From the NCBI GenBank assembly GCA_002692725.1, contig NZLU01000046.1:434001-498000 (forward strand): DNA of 64,000 nt, given 5' to 3'. The stretch is from Ponticaulis sp. (GTDB lineage: Bacteria > Pseudomonadota > Alphaproteobacteria > Caulobacterales > Hyphomonadaceae). A program made the position numbers and the translations under genes. Of this stretch, positions 27,349-36,285 are shown one piece after another. Position 1 is the stretch's first letter. Every line of letters begins with the position of its first letter. The notes under the pieces were generated by a model. That model ran no database searches. It had not been told where the DNA came from and saw only the letters and a program-made list of their open reading frames with translations.

Positions 27349-29367
27349 ATGCGACTCGCTTTTCTGTCTTTAAGCCTTTTTCTGAGCCTTTGTATCCCTT
27401 CTGCTTCAGCTACTGAACCCGCTTCCCGGAAACCAAATCCGCCGTACAAATCAAGCGTGTTATCGCGCAATGATGCTGAGCGGGTCTCTCTGGCCCTCGA
27501 AGCTGCCAGAGATGGCGACTGGACCATTGTGGAGCGCTATCGGGGCCAGATCAATGATCCGACTGCGCGCAAACTGCTCTTCTGGCGGATTGCCGATTCG
27601 AGCCTGAGCGGCGCAGAGTTTGAGACCCTCAACCAGGCCCTTACCGAATTGAGAGGCTGGCCGAGCCTGCGCCAGCTGCAAATACGGGCTGAAGAAAAAA
27701 TTTCCACAAGTTCACTGTCAGCCGCACAACGCATCGCCTGGCTTGAAGAGTCAGGCCCGATCAGCGGTGAAGGCAAAATCGCTCTGGCCGAAGCCTATCA
27801 GAGCCAGGGCCGCACGGCCGATGCTGAGCGCCTCATCAAAGAAGCCTGGCATCAGCACTCCTTTCTTGTGAGCCGCCAGCGTGAGATCGCGAATGCGCAC
27901 GCCGAAATTCTCGATCCGGCAGATCACATCAAACGAACAGATTATCTTCTATGGACCTCCCAGCGCAGCGCGGCATCCGCGATGAAACCATATCTTTCGT
28001 CAGATTGGGATCGTCTGGTCGATGCGCGTATCGGTCTGGCAACAGGGGCTGGCGGTGTTGATGGCTTGATCAACCGGGTTCCATCGTCTCTTCAGGCCAA
28101 TCCGGGGCTTCTTTATGAACGTTCCAAATGGCGTCGTCGGCGCGGCCGGTGGGAGGATGCGCGGGAGCCACTTCTCGAAATCGACCCAACCGGTCTTCCT
28201 GACCAGGCATTGTCGCATATCTGGGACGAGAAAAATCTGCATTTGCGGCGCATGATCCGCGATGAAATGTGGCAGACGGGCTATGACCTCGCCTCCACTC
28301 ACGGCCTCACATCTGGTGTCGACTTTGCTGAAGGAGAATTCAACGCAGGCTGGCTCGCTCTGAGATACCTCAACAAGCCAGAAGTCGCGCTGAGACATTT
28401 CCAGACCCTCGAAAACGGCGTGTCGACTGCACTCAGTAAATCCCGCGCCCAGTACTGGACCGGTGAAGCCTACACTGCACTGGGACAAACGGCTCAGGCA
28501 CGTGAGGCTTATGAACGCGGCGCAGAGAACATCACCTATTTCTACGGACAGCTTTCAGCCGAACGGCTCGGTCAGACGACACTGACGCTGCCTCCGGTCG
28601 TGGTGCCGACCGACGCCGAACGCCAACAATTTGAAAGCCTGGATCTGGTGCGAGCGCTCAGAATGCTGGCAGAAAATGGCGAAGATTATCAGTTCCGGCG
28701 CATTTCCTATCACCTGGATGACATTCTCGATACGACAGCTGAATATGAACTTCTGTTCGAACTGGCGCACTCTTATGGCCTGACACAGGCGGGGATTCGC
28801 GGCTCTAAAGCCGGGCTGTCGAAAGGTATCGTGCCGGTCAATGCGTCCTACCCGGTCTTCTCATTCGATATTCCAAAAGGAAAATCGAGTTCAGCCGAAG
28901 ACGCGATGATTTATGGGCTATCTCGCCAGGAGAGTGAATTGAACCAGCATGCCATCTCCCCGGCGCGTGCCTATGGCCTGATGCAGATGCTGGCCTCAAC
29001 TGCGCGGGCTCAGGCGCGCAAGGAAGGCGAACCTTATCGCTGGTCATGGCTGCTTGATGACCCGGTCTACAATGTGACTCTGGGTCGCCAGTTTCTAGGC
29101 GATATGATTGATCGGTTTGATGGTTCCTACATCATGGCGATTGCGGCCTATAATGCAGGCCCCGGCCGCCCAGCCCGTTGGGTTGGCGAGTATGGAGATC
29201 CACGCAGGGGTGAGATTGACCCGATCAATTTCATCGAATCCATTCCGTTTTCTGAGACGCGCTCATATGTGCAGCGCGTTCTTGAGAACGTTCAGGTTTA
29301 TCGCGCTCGCCTGGCCGGCGGCTCAACGCCGCTCAGACTGTCTGAAGATCTAGTCCGCGGACATTAG
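27349..29367 (+). CDS. Soluble lytic murein transglycosylase (Slt-type)
   Basis: This is a periplasmic enzyme of about 672 aa that cleaves peptidoglycan glycan strands to give 1,6-anhydromuropeptides. A signal peptide (MRLAFLSLSLFLSLCIPSASA) is followed by a long helical-repeat (superhelical) region. The C-terminal SLT domain has YGLSRQESELNQHAISPARA, with the catalytic Glu at about 528, and then AYGLMQMLASTA and ITMAIAAYNAGPGR-like YIMAIAAYNAGPG. The start at 27349 puts the signal peptide at the terminus. Its 3' end overlaps the dehydratase gene on the other strand by 18 bp. Confidence 0.93.
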   Translation: MRLAFLSLSLFLSLCIPSASATEPASRKPNPPYKSSVLSRNDAERVSLALEAARDGDWTIVERYRGQINDPTARKLLFWRIADSSLSGAEFETLNQALTELRGWPSLRQLQIRAEEKISTSSLSAAQRIAWLEESGPISGEGKIALAEAYQSQGRTADAERLIKEAWHQHSFLVSRQREIANAHAEILDPADHIKRTDYLLWTSQRSAASAMKPYLSSDWDRLVDARIGLATGAGGVDGLINRVPSSLQANPGLLYERSKWRRRRGRWEDAREPLLEIDPTGLPDQALSHIWDEKNLHLRRMIRDEMWQTGYDLASTHGLTSGVDFAEGEFNAGWLALRYLNKPEVALRHFQTLENGVSTALSKSRAQYWTGEAYTALGQTAQAREAYERGAENITYFYGQLSAERLGQTTLTLPPVVVPTDAERQQFESLDLVRALRMLAENGEDYQFRRISYHLDDILDTTAEYELLFELAHSYGLTQAGIRGSKAGLSKGIVPVNASYPVFSFDIPKGKSSSAEDAMIYGLSRQESELNQHAISPARAYGLMQMLASTARAQARKEGEPYRWSWLLDDPVYNVTLGRQFLGDMIDRFDGSYIMAIAAYNAGPGRPARWVGEYGDPRRGEIDPINFIESIPFSETRSYVQRVLENVQVYRARLAGGSTPLRLSEDLVRGH

Positions 29368-30330
29368 GATGTCAGCGTAAAGGGCGGGATCAACATTTCC
29401 GCCCGTCATGACAACCACGATGGGCTGATCGGAGTTCAGCGGTATGCGGCCAGCCAGAACCGAGGCCAGCGCTGCAGCGCCGCCCGGCTCGACGACAATT
29501 TTCAGTGTCTTGAACGCGACGCGCATGGCTTCGCGAACCTCATCATCCGTGACCGCGATACCGCCCGCGAGATGTTGCTGGTTGATCGCCAAAGTCAGCT
29601 CTCCCGGCGACGGCGAGAGGAGCGCGTCGCAAATGGATTTCTGCCCGTAATCAATGGAGGTTCGCTCACCGGAACGAAGAGATTGTCCGGTGCTGTCAAA
29701 GTGTAGAGGTTCGACGCCGTAGATTTTAGTCCCCGGCCAATGATGATGAATGGCAAGAGACGATCCTGAAATCAGACCACCCCCACCGACACAGCATGCC
29801 ATCATCTGCGGTGGCGTGTCTTCCGGCCAGTCTTTCACAATCTCAAGGCCACAGCTGCCCTGCCCGGCAATTACGTGAAAATCATCATAGGAAGACACGA
29901 TCACGCAGTTTTCGTCATCGGCAATCTGCGCTGCAATCGATTCACGGTTTTCAGTGAACCGGTCATAGAAAATGATTTCAGCGCCATCTCGTTTGACGCC
30001 GTCGATTTTGATTTTTGGAGTATCGCTTGGCATCACGATCCGTGCCTTGATCCCGATCAGCCGCGCGGCGCGCGCAACGCCCTGTGCGTGATTGCCCGAT
30101 GAAAACGCGACAACCCCATTCTCGCGCTCTTCGGAGGTCAGACGACAGATGCGATTATAAGCGCCCCGGATTTTGAAACTGCCCGTGACCTGAAGCGGCT
30201 CGGCTTTCAGATAGACCGGCACACCGACTTTCTCGTCGATCACTGGATGACGCAGCAATGGCGTGACCCGCGAGATACTGCGAAGCCGGTCCGCCGCGTC
30301 AACGACGTCAGAATAGTCAGGCAGTTTCAA
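29350..30330 (-). CDS. Threonine/serine dehydratase (PLP-dependent, short form)
   Basis: This 326-aa fold-type II PLP enzyme converts threonine or serine to the 2-oxo acid and ammonia. The PLP Lys lies in TGSFKIRGAYN (about 53). SSGNHAQGVA and the phosphate-binding CCVGGGGLISG are present, with EPGGAAALAS and TGGNVDP near the C-terminus. No C-terminal ACT regulatory domain is present, so it is a catabolic or unregulated form (TdcB-like) rather than the long biosynthetic IlvA. It is the next gene after the T2SS block on the same strand, 3 bp upstream of nothing coding on its own strand, and tail to tail with slt. Confidence 0.88.
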   Translation of the reverse strand: MKLPDYSDVVDAADRLRSISRVTPLLRHPVIDEKVGVPVYLKAEPLQVTGSFKIRGAYNRICRLTSEERENGVVAFSSGNHAQGVARAARLIGIKARIVMPSDTPKIKIDGVKRDGAEIIFYDRFTENRESIAAQIADDENCVIVSSYDDFHVIAGQGSCGLEIVKDWPEDTPPQMMACCVGGGGLISGSSLAIHHHWPGTKIYGVEPLHFDSTGQSLRSGERTSIDYGQKSICDALLSPSPGELTLAINQQHLAGGIAVTDDEVREAMRVAFKTLKIVVEPGGAAALASVLAGRIPLNSDQPIVVVMTGGNVDPALYADILMSAD

Positions 30331-30333
30331 TGT

Positions 30334-30834
30334 CTACCGCTCAGGTTGGCAGGCAGTCACGCCAGCAAGAGGAATGAGCGTTTTCCAGCCCTCAGCATCA
30401 ATGACCGTCAGACTGGCTTCAGGCACTCGCTGACCACCAATCAATTGATCACCGGGAGTCATACGGAGCTGCACTGCGCGACCATCCGACATTGCAAAAT
30501 CCTGTTCGGTCAGCTGTTGACCAAACACATCTCCGCCGAGTGCCGTGCGGTTCAGATCCAATGTTGCGCCGTCAAACCAGAGACGAGCCGTCTCTGTCCC
30601 TGCGCGGGAATGGAAGACGAATTGTGGCTGCTCGCGACGGGTCCAGAGAAACAGGCCACACTCACCAACTTCTAACGCGACGGGATCGAGCCCTTTTCGA
30701 GGACTTGCCTGCCCCTGGGCCGCAATTTCTGAAGCTGTTCCGCCTGTGGTTTCGGTCCCAAACATCGTGCTGCACGCGGACACACCCGAAACAGCAAGCC
30801 CCAATACAAGAACTCTGAGTGACTTCATACTCAT
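30334..30834 (-). CDS. Small lipoprotein at the end of the T2SS gene block (pilotin candidate)
   Basis: I do not recognise the family. The 166-aa product has a lipoprotein signal ending VSAC (Cys about 21). A short Gly/Thr/Gln linker and a compact domain with three further cysteines follow (VGECGLFLW, GVTACQPER). A good GGAGG site precedes the ATG at 30834. It lies 11 bp downstream of gspN, on the same strand, as the last member of the secretion block. Position, size and lipobox make a role as secretin pilotin or assembly factor plausible, but no sequence similarity to GspS/AspS is apparent, so this is inference. Confidence 0.65.
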   Translation of the reverse strand: MSMKSLRVLVLGLAVSGVSACSTMFGTETTGGTASEIAAQGQASPRKGLDPVALEVGECGLFLWTRREQPQFVFHSRAGTETARLWFDGATLDLNRTALGGDVFGQQLTEQDFAMSDGRAVQLRMTPGDQLIGGQRVPEASLTVIDAEGWKTLIPLAGVTACQPER

Positions 30835-30845
30835 CTCCTGCCTCC

Positions 30846-31589
30846 TTACCCCGGTAAACTGTGCTGATAGACAAATGTGCCATCATCTGAATTGAGAAAG
30901 CCGATCAACGTCAGCGCTCTGCCCGTTTCCTGTTGAGCATTGGTGACTTCGGCCTCAAACGCGCCCGTCGCGTCCAGTCCAATCTCAAGTGTCGCGTCGA
31001 CCGTTTCCTGCCCAGGCGTTTCACCCGTCAGTGTCAGTACAAACCGCCCATCTCGACAGCTGACAGGTCCTGTCAGCTCAGGCCCGGTCCAATCCACTGT
31101 TCGATCCATTTTGGTCAGAAGGTCTGTCCACACCGTTCCGCTGGCGGAACGGCAACGTCCGTCCCACAAGGTCGCATTCCGAATTGAAAGCGTATACTCG
31201 CCCGCCAGATCGCGAATTTCTTTTCGAATGTTGGTCAGCTCAACAGTTGACCCGGAGAGGCGCAAATCTTCAATCTCGATTTGACCCGTCAGGCCCGCGC
31301 TCACGCGTCCGCGCCCATTCACAACGCCATCATTGATCCGGACCAGACTTGAAAGCTTGCCGCTGAATATTGAAAGCCAGTCCGTCTCAATGCGGGCAGA
31401 GCCTATGGATTGCTGATCATACTGAATGCCGTGCACGCTGCCATTCCAGACCGTTCCATTCGCCTGTGCGTAGCGAATTGCCGGTTCTGACCGGACTAGT
31501 CTCTGCATCACAAACTCGGCAGGCAGTGTCACAACAAGCGCTGTCAGCGTCACCAAAACTGTGAGAAATACATAACCCACCCACTTCAT
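30846..31589 (-). CDS. gspN: Type II secretion system protein N
   Basis: GspN is an inner-membrane accessory protein found in some T2SS loci. The 247-aa product has one N-terminal transmembrane helix (WVGYVFLTVLVTLTALVVTLP), and then a beta-rich periplasmic part with VQRLVRSEP-like VMQRLVRSEP and NGTVWNGSVHGIQYD, the conserved start of the family domain. It overlaps gspM by 4 bp (ATGA), which indicates coupled translation, and is followed by the small lipoprotein. Confidence 0.85.
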   Translation of the reverse strand: MKWVGYVFLTVLVTLTALVVTLPAEFVMQRLVRSEPAIRYAQANGTVWNGSVHGIQYDQQSIGSARIETDWLSIFSGKLSSLVRINDGVVNGRGRVSAGLTGQIEIEDLRLSGSTVELTNIRKEIRDLAGEYTLSIRNATLWDGRCRSASGTVWTDLLTKMDRTVDWTGPELTGPVSCRDGRFVLTLTGETPGQETVDATLEIGLDATGAFEAEVTNAQQETGRALTLIGFLNSDDGTFVYQHSLPG

Positions 31590-32071
31590 GAGGACGTCCC
31601 ACGCAAAAGCTGAACATTGCCTCGTAAGCTGCTCTCATTATTGCGTTTTCCGAAATCAGCTTTGCGCACACGGATCCCATATCGGGTTTCCAGATCCTGC
31701 AACCAGGCCATAAGGCGCTGTGGATTAGCCGCATCGAACCAGACTGTGAGCTGGCCATTTCCAGAGGGCTGCATGCGCACAATTTCCAATTGCTGCGATG
31801 ACGATGTGCGGCTGAGCAAGAGCTCCAGTCCTTCATTTGCGCCCTGTATTTGCGCGCCTGACTGACCGGCCTGGGCATCCAGACGCGCAAGACCGCTGAA
31901 CACCTGTTGCGCTTCGCTCGAGATACGCTGAAAGTCGCGCTCGGCTTTCTCACGTGCGTCAAGCAGTGGCGAAAGCAACAGAAAATACACGGCCGTGACC
32001 AGTCCAAATACGGCTGCAGTCAGGACCAAAATGCGTTCGCGGGCGGTGAGTCCTTGCCACCAAGTCATCAT
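31586..32071 (-). CDS. gspM: Type II secretion system protein M
   Basis: GspM is the inner-membrane platform protein that binds GspL. The 161-aa product begins with a short cytoplasmic piece (WWQGLTARERI) and a transmembrane helix (ILVLTAAVFGLVTAVYFLLL). A periplasmic coiled/ferredoxin-like part follows (SSQQLEIVRMQPSGNGQLTV, MAWLQDLETRYGIRV). It overlaps gspL and gspN by 4 bp each. Confidence 0.87.
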   Translation of the reverse strand: MMTWWQGLTARERILVLTAAVFGLVTAVYFLLLSPLLDAREKAERDFQRISSEAQQVFSGLARLDAQAGQSGAQIQGANEGLELLLSRTSSSQQLEIVRMQPSGNGQLTVWFDAANPQRLMAWLQDLETRYGIRVRKADFGKRNNESSLRGNVQLLRGTSS

Positions 32072-33273
32072 GAGAGGGTTCCTCCCAGAATGGCTTCTCC
32101 GACGATTGCGCCATTTTCCTGTCGCGCGCCGCCCAGAGAGATCGGAATGCCTTGTTCCTCGAAAATCTGCTTCAGTTGCTCACGATCCTGATACCCGGAA
32201 AAACGAAGGGTCGCAGTCAGCCGCTCTGTCTCTGCGTCAAATGAGAAGCTATCGAGTTCCACGCCTTCGACCTCGCTCAGGCCGGTATAGAAAACTGAAG
32301 CAAGTTCAATGAAGCTTGGCCCCGCATTCCCCCCGGGCAAGGCGCCCAGTTTTGACGCTACCGCGCGTCTCGGGTCTGCCACCCGCCCCTCCTCGGGGAA
32401 ACGCGCCGAATAGGCTTCGGTCATGCGGTCATACAATCTGTCGCCCTGCGCATTGAGCTGAACGACGCCAATCCCGGTAGAGGCCAACCAGATGACCAAG
32501 GCCAGCCCTGCCAGAACCAGACTGCTGGTCCAGCCAGACACGCCAAATTTCAATTTTTTCCGGGGCGCAAATTCGCCTTGTCTGAGATCAATCCCCTCAC
32601 CGCCCAGAAGCGGCGACGAAACAAATTGCGCGAAAGATTGGAAACGGCCCTCACTCAACGTCAGTGTCGGCGGGAGCTGAACGCCAGAAACAACGCCGCC
32701 AGCCCCGTGATAAAGATCGGCCTCATTAACCCCCAGCTGATGAATCAGCGCAGGAAGCAATTCGGTTGCGAATTGCGGGTCAATCGCTGTCGGAGGCGAG
32801 TTGCCATCACCGACAAACAGTTTGTCATCGCCGTCATAAATAAATGCGGCGCCAGTCTCCGCAAAGAGGCTCGTCTCTGGAATAAGTTCAATGCGCGATG
32901 CAAATCCGGCGTCGAAATCGGCCATCGCTTCTGAAAGCCTCGACATTTCAGCCAGCGAAACAATCGCTGCCAGTCGCCCTGTATAAGGCCCCGACCGCTG
33001 GGGACCGAGCGCAAGATGGAGCTTTGAGACAGCTTCACTGACGTCATCTTCCAGCTGATACAAAGCTGCGGTTCTCAGGTCCGAAGACGAACGCGCCGTT
33101 GCTTCGACATGCGCCAGAAAAACATCTGTACCGGGTACCAACCAGACGATACGGTCCGCCTTAACCTGTTCGACCTGGTCTATTGGGACGCGCTCCACCT
33201 CATTCGGCGTGCGCGATACAAACCATTCCGGAAGGCTCTGCCCATCGGACGAGATCGCGAACAGAACACTCAT
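32068..33273 (-). CDS. gspL: Type II secretion system protein L
   Basis: GspL links the GspE ATPase to the membrane platform. The 401-aa protein has a cytoplasmic actin-like domain over residues about 1-240 (VWLVPGTDVFLAHVEATARS, LYQLEDDVSEAV). It is followed by one transmembrane helix (SLVLAGLALVIWLASTGIGVV, about 252-274) and a periplasmic domain ending in a ferredoxin-like fold (LTATLRFSGYQDREQLKQIF). Its start and stop overlap gspK and gspM by 4 bp. Confidence 0.88.
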   Translation of the reverse strand: MSVLFAISSDGQSLPEWFVSRTPNEVERVPIDQVEQVKADRIVWLVPGTDVFLAHVEATARSSSDLRTAALYQLEDDVSEAVSKLHLALGPQRSGPYTGRLAAIVSLAEMSRLSEAMADFDAGFASRIELIPETSLFAETGAAFIYDGDDKLFVGDGNSPPTAIDPQFATELLPALIHQLGVNEADLYHGAGGVVSGVQLPPTLTLSEGRFQSFAQFVSSPLLGGEGIDLRQGEFAPRKKLKFGVSGWTSSLVLAGLALVIWLASTGIGVVQLNAQGDRLYDRMTEAYSARFPEEGRVADPRRAVASKLGALPGGNAGPSFIELASVFYTGLSEVEGVELDSFSFDAETERLTATLRFSGYQDREQLKQIFEEQGIPISLGGARQENGAIVGEAILGGTLS

Positions 33274-34298
33274 TCATCTACTCCGAGACGATGTCGAAGA
33301 AGGCGCACCTTTCCGGTGTCCTCAATTTCGAATAGCGCCTCATAACTTGAAACCGCGTCCAGATAAGCAATTTCTCCCCTGACGCGAAAGTGTTTTGATG
33401 TCGTTCCCAGCAATCCGGTGAGCCTTTCTTCAGAACTAATCTGCGCAAGTGTTGGCTGCTCGAGGAAAGTCTCCACGTCTGGATGTTCCAGATCGCCTTG
33501 CTGGTCCATCACCCCGATCATGCCTTCTACATTGATGAGGCCTTTGAACACGGCATACATAAGCGGCGCATGGCGCTCATCCATGGTGTTGACGTTGAAC
33601 ACACCGATGGTGTCATCGGGCTTTGCGCAGACCAGTGGCGCGAGAACACGATAGAGTTCCGGCGTGTATCCGCTGACATCGAGCAGCTCTTGAGGTGAAA
33701 CCATAAACGTGTTCGCGACTGAACGCGGTTTACGAAGACTCGCATAATATCCGGCTTCAGCCCCCTGCGCGCGAAGCTGCGAATCCGCATCGACCCAGTC
33801 AGCTGCCGTAGACATGAGCCGAATCGCTTCCTGCGGGCCCACGCCAAGCGCTTCCAGCAAGTCGACATACACTTCGGTCGGCACAGCTTCTGAGTTCGCG
33901 GAAACTTCCTCATTACCGGTCGGAAGATTACTCTCGGGCCGACTGAGACTGTTCAGATTAAAACAATTGCTTCTATCCTGAATGCGCGCCGAGATATTGC
34001 CACCATCGATCGGAAAACTGATTGGAATATCGAGACCGGGTGTATAGCGCGTCACCTGGCCCTGGGTCAGCTCCCAGAGCTCAGAGAGCTTCACTTTGGC
34101 GAGCTCTTCAATCCCCAGAACATACCAGTTCGACTGCCCCTTGGCGTCGCTCAATTGCATGGACCGCTTGGAGACAAGGACGATCTGAACAATGCTCACG
34201 CTCAACACTGAAAGCGTCGCGATCATCAAAAGCACAATCAGAAGCGCCGCGCCGCGTTCACTTTCCTGGCTTTGCCGTTCGGAGTTTCCGTGCGTCAC
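33270..34298 (-). CDS. gspK: Type II secretion minor pseudopilin K
   Basis: GspK caps the pseudopilus tip with GspI and GspJ. The 342-aa protein has a prepilin-like N-terminus (ERGAALLIVLLMIATLSVLS) that lacks the usual Glu at +5, as expected for GspK. The large helical insertion and the conserved ARIQDRSNCFNLNSL and FNVNTMDERHAPLMYAVF segments are present. It overlaps gspL and gspJ by 4 bp each. Processing by the GspO peptidase further upstream is likely. Confidence 0.9.
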   Translation of the reverse strand: MTHGNSERQSQESERGAALLIVLLMIATLSVLSVSIVQIVLVSKRSMQLSDAKGQSNWYVLGIEELAKVKLSELWELTQGQVTRYTPGLDIPISFPIDGGNISARIQDRSNCFNLNSLSRPESNLPTGNEEVSANSEAVPTEVYVDLLEALGVGPQEAIRLMSTAADWVDADSQLRAQGAEAGYYASLRKPRSVANTFMVSPQELLDVSGYTPELYRVLAPLVCAKPDDTIGVFNVNTMDERHAPLMYAVFKGLINVEGMIGVMDQQGDLEHPDVETFLEQPTLAQISSEERLTGLLGTTSKHFRVRGEIAYLDAVSSYEALFEIEDTGKVRLLRHRLGVDE

Positions 34299-34909
34299 GT
34301 GAGACCTCCAGACGGGGTCAGAAACAGCCAGTCAAATTCTTCACCATTCAACAGCTCGACATGCAGCCTCACCGCGATCGGTGCACCTTCCCGGCCGCCA
34401 TCACCTCCACGCCACTGGTTTAGCCATTGAGGCCCCTGGCGGAACTCGGCATAGGCTTCGGCCACATCATCAAACAGGATTTCTTCCACGCCCTCTGAAT
34501 TATAGAGCGGGTCAGCAACCGTCTGCACAGTTCGGACGAGCTGATTGCCGCTGAGACTATAGCGCACCGAAATCAGACCCGACCGGGTCTCGGCCAGTCC
34601 GGGATTGGTCCACCCGTCCCGCACAAAAGCAAACAACAGTGTTGAATCGCCAATCCCGCCTCCCAGAAACTCGGCTTTTGGGTCGAGTGTGGCGCGACTT
34701 TCCGCCCGACGCGGCACCCATTGCAACAGATCGTCGCGAATACGCGAATGGACGCGGGTATAGGTGTTTATGCGCTCTGTCGCGGTTTCCAGCACTTCTT
34801 TTCCGGTGACAGATCGCAAGAGGATCGTCGTGCCCGCTGCCGAAATCACAGACAGGATGAACAGCGCCACCATCACTTCGACCAGAGAAAAGCCAGCATC
34901 CCGTCTCAT
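34295..34909 (-). CDS. gspJ: Type II secretion minor pseudopilin J
   Basis: The 204-aa pseudopilin has the cleavage/methylation signal AGFSLVEVMVALFILSVIS immediately at the N-terminus. The globular part shows WVPRRAE and VEEILFDDVAEAYAEFRQG, the latter typical of GspJ. It has 4-bp overlaps with gspK and gspI. It forms part of the pseudopilus tip. Confidence 0.9.
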   Translation of the reverse strand: MRRDAGFSLVEVMVALFILSVISAAGTTILLRSVTGKEVLETATERINTYTRVHSRIRDDLLQWVPRRAESRATLDPKAEFLGGGIGDSTLLFAFVRDGWTNPGLAETRSGLISVRYSLSGNQLVRTVQTVADPLYNSEGVEEILFDDVAEAYAEFRQGPQWLNQWRGGDGGREGAPIAVRLHVELLNGEEFDWLFLTPSGGLT

Positions 34910-35295
34910 GGGGCACCATTCTGAAAGCCATAGCGCATCGCCAGTACCTGATCGGCATCCTTTTCCCGAACGCGAACCACGACGCTGCGCAAATTGCCTT
35001 CACCTGTTTCTAGCACTTCGCGCGACCAATCGAAGTCGATGCCAGACATTTCGGCTTCACCTTCACTCACACCAAGATCCAGACGATCGAGTAGTCGTGT
35101 TTCCACCAGCACGTTTTCTGCGACGAACCCGGCAAACACCTGCGCTTCCAGCCGACTGGCGGACTGCGTGTTTTGCGTGATCAGGCTGATGCCCGACAGC
35201 ACAGCCATTGAGAAAATGGCCAAAGCCACGATGCATTCAAACAAGGAAAACCCAGCGTCGGAGGACTTGTCAGATATTTCAGCGTCGCGACACAT
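34906..35295 (-). CDS. gspI: Type II secretion minor pseudopilin I
   Basis: The 129-aa pseudopilin has the leader MCRDAEISDKSSDAG followed by FSLFECIVALAIFSMAVLSG, the type-4 prepilin signal with Glu at +5. ENVLVETRLLD and VRVREKDADQVLAMRYGF follow. The start at 35295 places the signal sensibly and overlaps the end of gspH by 17 bp; the longer reading from 35397 would run well into gspH. It acts as a nucleator of the pseudopilus tip complex. Confidence 0.88.
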   Translation of the reverse strand: MCRDAEISDKSSDAGFSLFECIVALAIFSMAVLSGISLITQNTQSASRLEAQVFAGFVAENVLVETRLLDRLDLGVSEGEAEMSGIDFDWSREVLETGEGNLRSVVVRVREKDADQVLAMRYGFQNGAP

Positions 35296-35791
35296 TCTGA
35301 ATATCCAATTTTCCGGCCTGACTGACGTTGAAGACGTATTTATTGCCGTCCCAGTCCAGCTCGAATTCCGTTTCCGTTGCGAGGCCAGATGGATCAAACC
35401 AGAGGTCCGCCGTCACAACTTCCTCTTCGTCCTCGGTCGTCTGAAATCTTGGCTGCTCAAGGTCGTCGGTCGTTAGACGGACGGCGTCATGCAGGCGAAC
35501 GATTTTCGGCGCATTATAACCGACCGGGCGACGCCATTCTCCCTCCCGAAACACCAGAGGAAGAACTGCGCTTTCTTCCAGAACAACGCCATAGGGTTCG
35601 CCGCTCAGATCAGCGAGTTGCATGGATGTCGACAACAGCTCTTCAATCTGCCTTCGTGCCGCCTCCAGCGGTGTCGGCGTGCGCGGAATGTTCACAATGA
35701 CCAGACTGGACGCCAGTCCGACAATGAACAGGGCGACCATGATTTCGACGAGGCTGAAGCCCCCATCCGATTTCAGATCGCCCGATGTCAC
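35279..35791 (-). CDS. gspH: Type II secretion minor pseudopilin H
   Basis: The 170-aa pseudopilin carries GGFSLVEIMVALFIVGLASS after a short leader, followed by the beta-rich domain (ADLSGEPYGVVLEESAVLPL). It starts one base after the gspG stop and overlaps gspI. GspH links the tip complex to the GspG filament. Confidence 0.88.
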   Translation of the reverse strand: MTSGDLKSDGGFSLVEIMVALFIVGLASSLVIVNIPRTPTPLEAARRQIEELLSTSMQLADLSGEPYGVVLEESAVLPLVFREGEWRRPVGYNAPKIVRLHDAVRLTTDDLEQPRFQTTEDEEEVVTADLWFDPSGLATETEFELDWDGNKYVFNVSQAGKLDIQNVSRR

Positions 35792-36274
35792 TTACTCTTC
35801 CTCTGCCCAATTGCCGATATCGGCGTCGAGCCCTTCGCCGCCCGGCCGGCCATCTGCACCATAAGAAAACACATCGATACGGCCATGCTCGCCCGGATTG
35901 CGATACTCATATTCATTGCCCCATGGGTCTTTCGGCAATTGATTCCGCAGGAGGAAGCCGCCTTCCGGATAATTGTCGGCATTGTTCACGCCTGAGGGAG
36001 CTTCGATCAGAGCCGAAAGGCCCTGTGACTGGCTTGGGAAGGTCCGCATGGCGAGACTGTAGTCATAAAGCGCGCCTTCGAGCTTCTGAACATCATCAAC
36101 AACCTTTTGCTGCATCGCGCGGTCCCGCATTGGCAGCACGTTCACGACAACAACAGTTGCCAGAAGCCCCATGATGAACACCGCCACCATGATCTCTGTC
36201 AGACTAAATCCGTCTTCACCCGTCTGCCGTTCTGTGAGCCTCTTTTTGAGGGCTGTGACTAACGCCTTCATCAC
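35792..36274 (-). CDS. gspG: Type II secretion major pseudopilin G
   Basis: The 160-aa main pseudopilus subunit has a rather long 22-residue leader ending in EDG, then FSLTEIMVAVFIMGLLATVV, the prepilin cleavage and hydrophobic segment. The C-terminal domain has DYSLAMRTFPSQSQGLSALI, LLRNQLPKDPWGNEYEYRNP and FSYGADGRPGGEGLDADIGNW, the GspG Ca-binding region. It is 11 bp downstream of gspF. Confidence 0.95.
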   Translation of the reverse strand: MMKALVTALKKRLTERQTGEDGFSLTEIMVAVFIMGLLATVVVVNVLPMRDRAMQQKVVDDVQKLEGALYDYSLAMRTFPSQSQGLSALIEAPSGVNNADNYPEGGFLLRNQLPKDPWGNEYEYRNPGEHGRIDVFSYGADGRPGGEGLDADIGNWAEEE

Positions 36275-36285
36275 TCTACTCCTGA

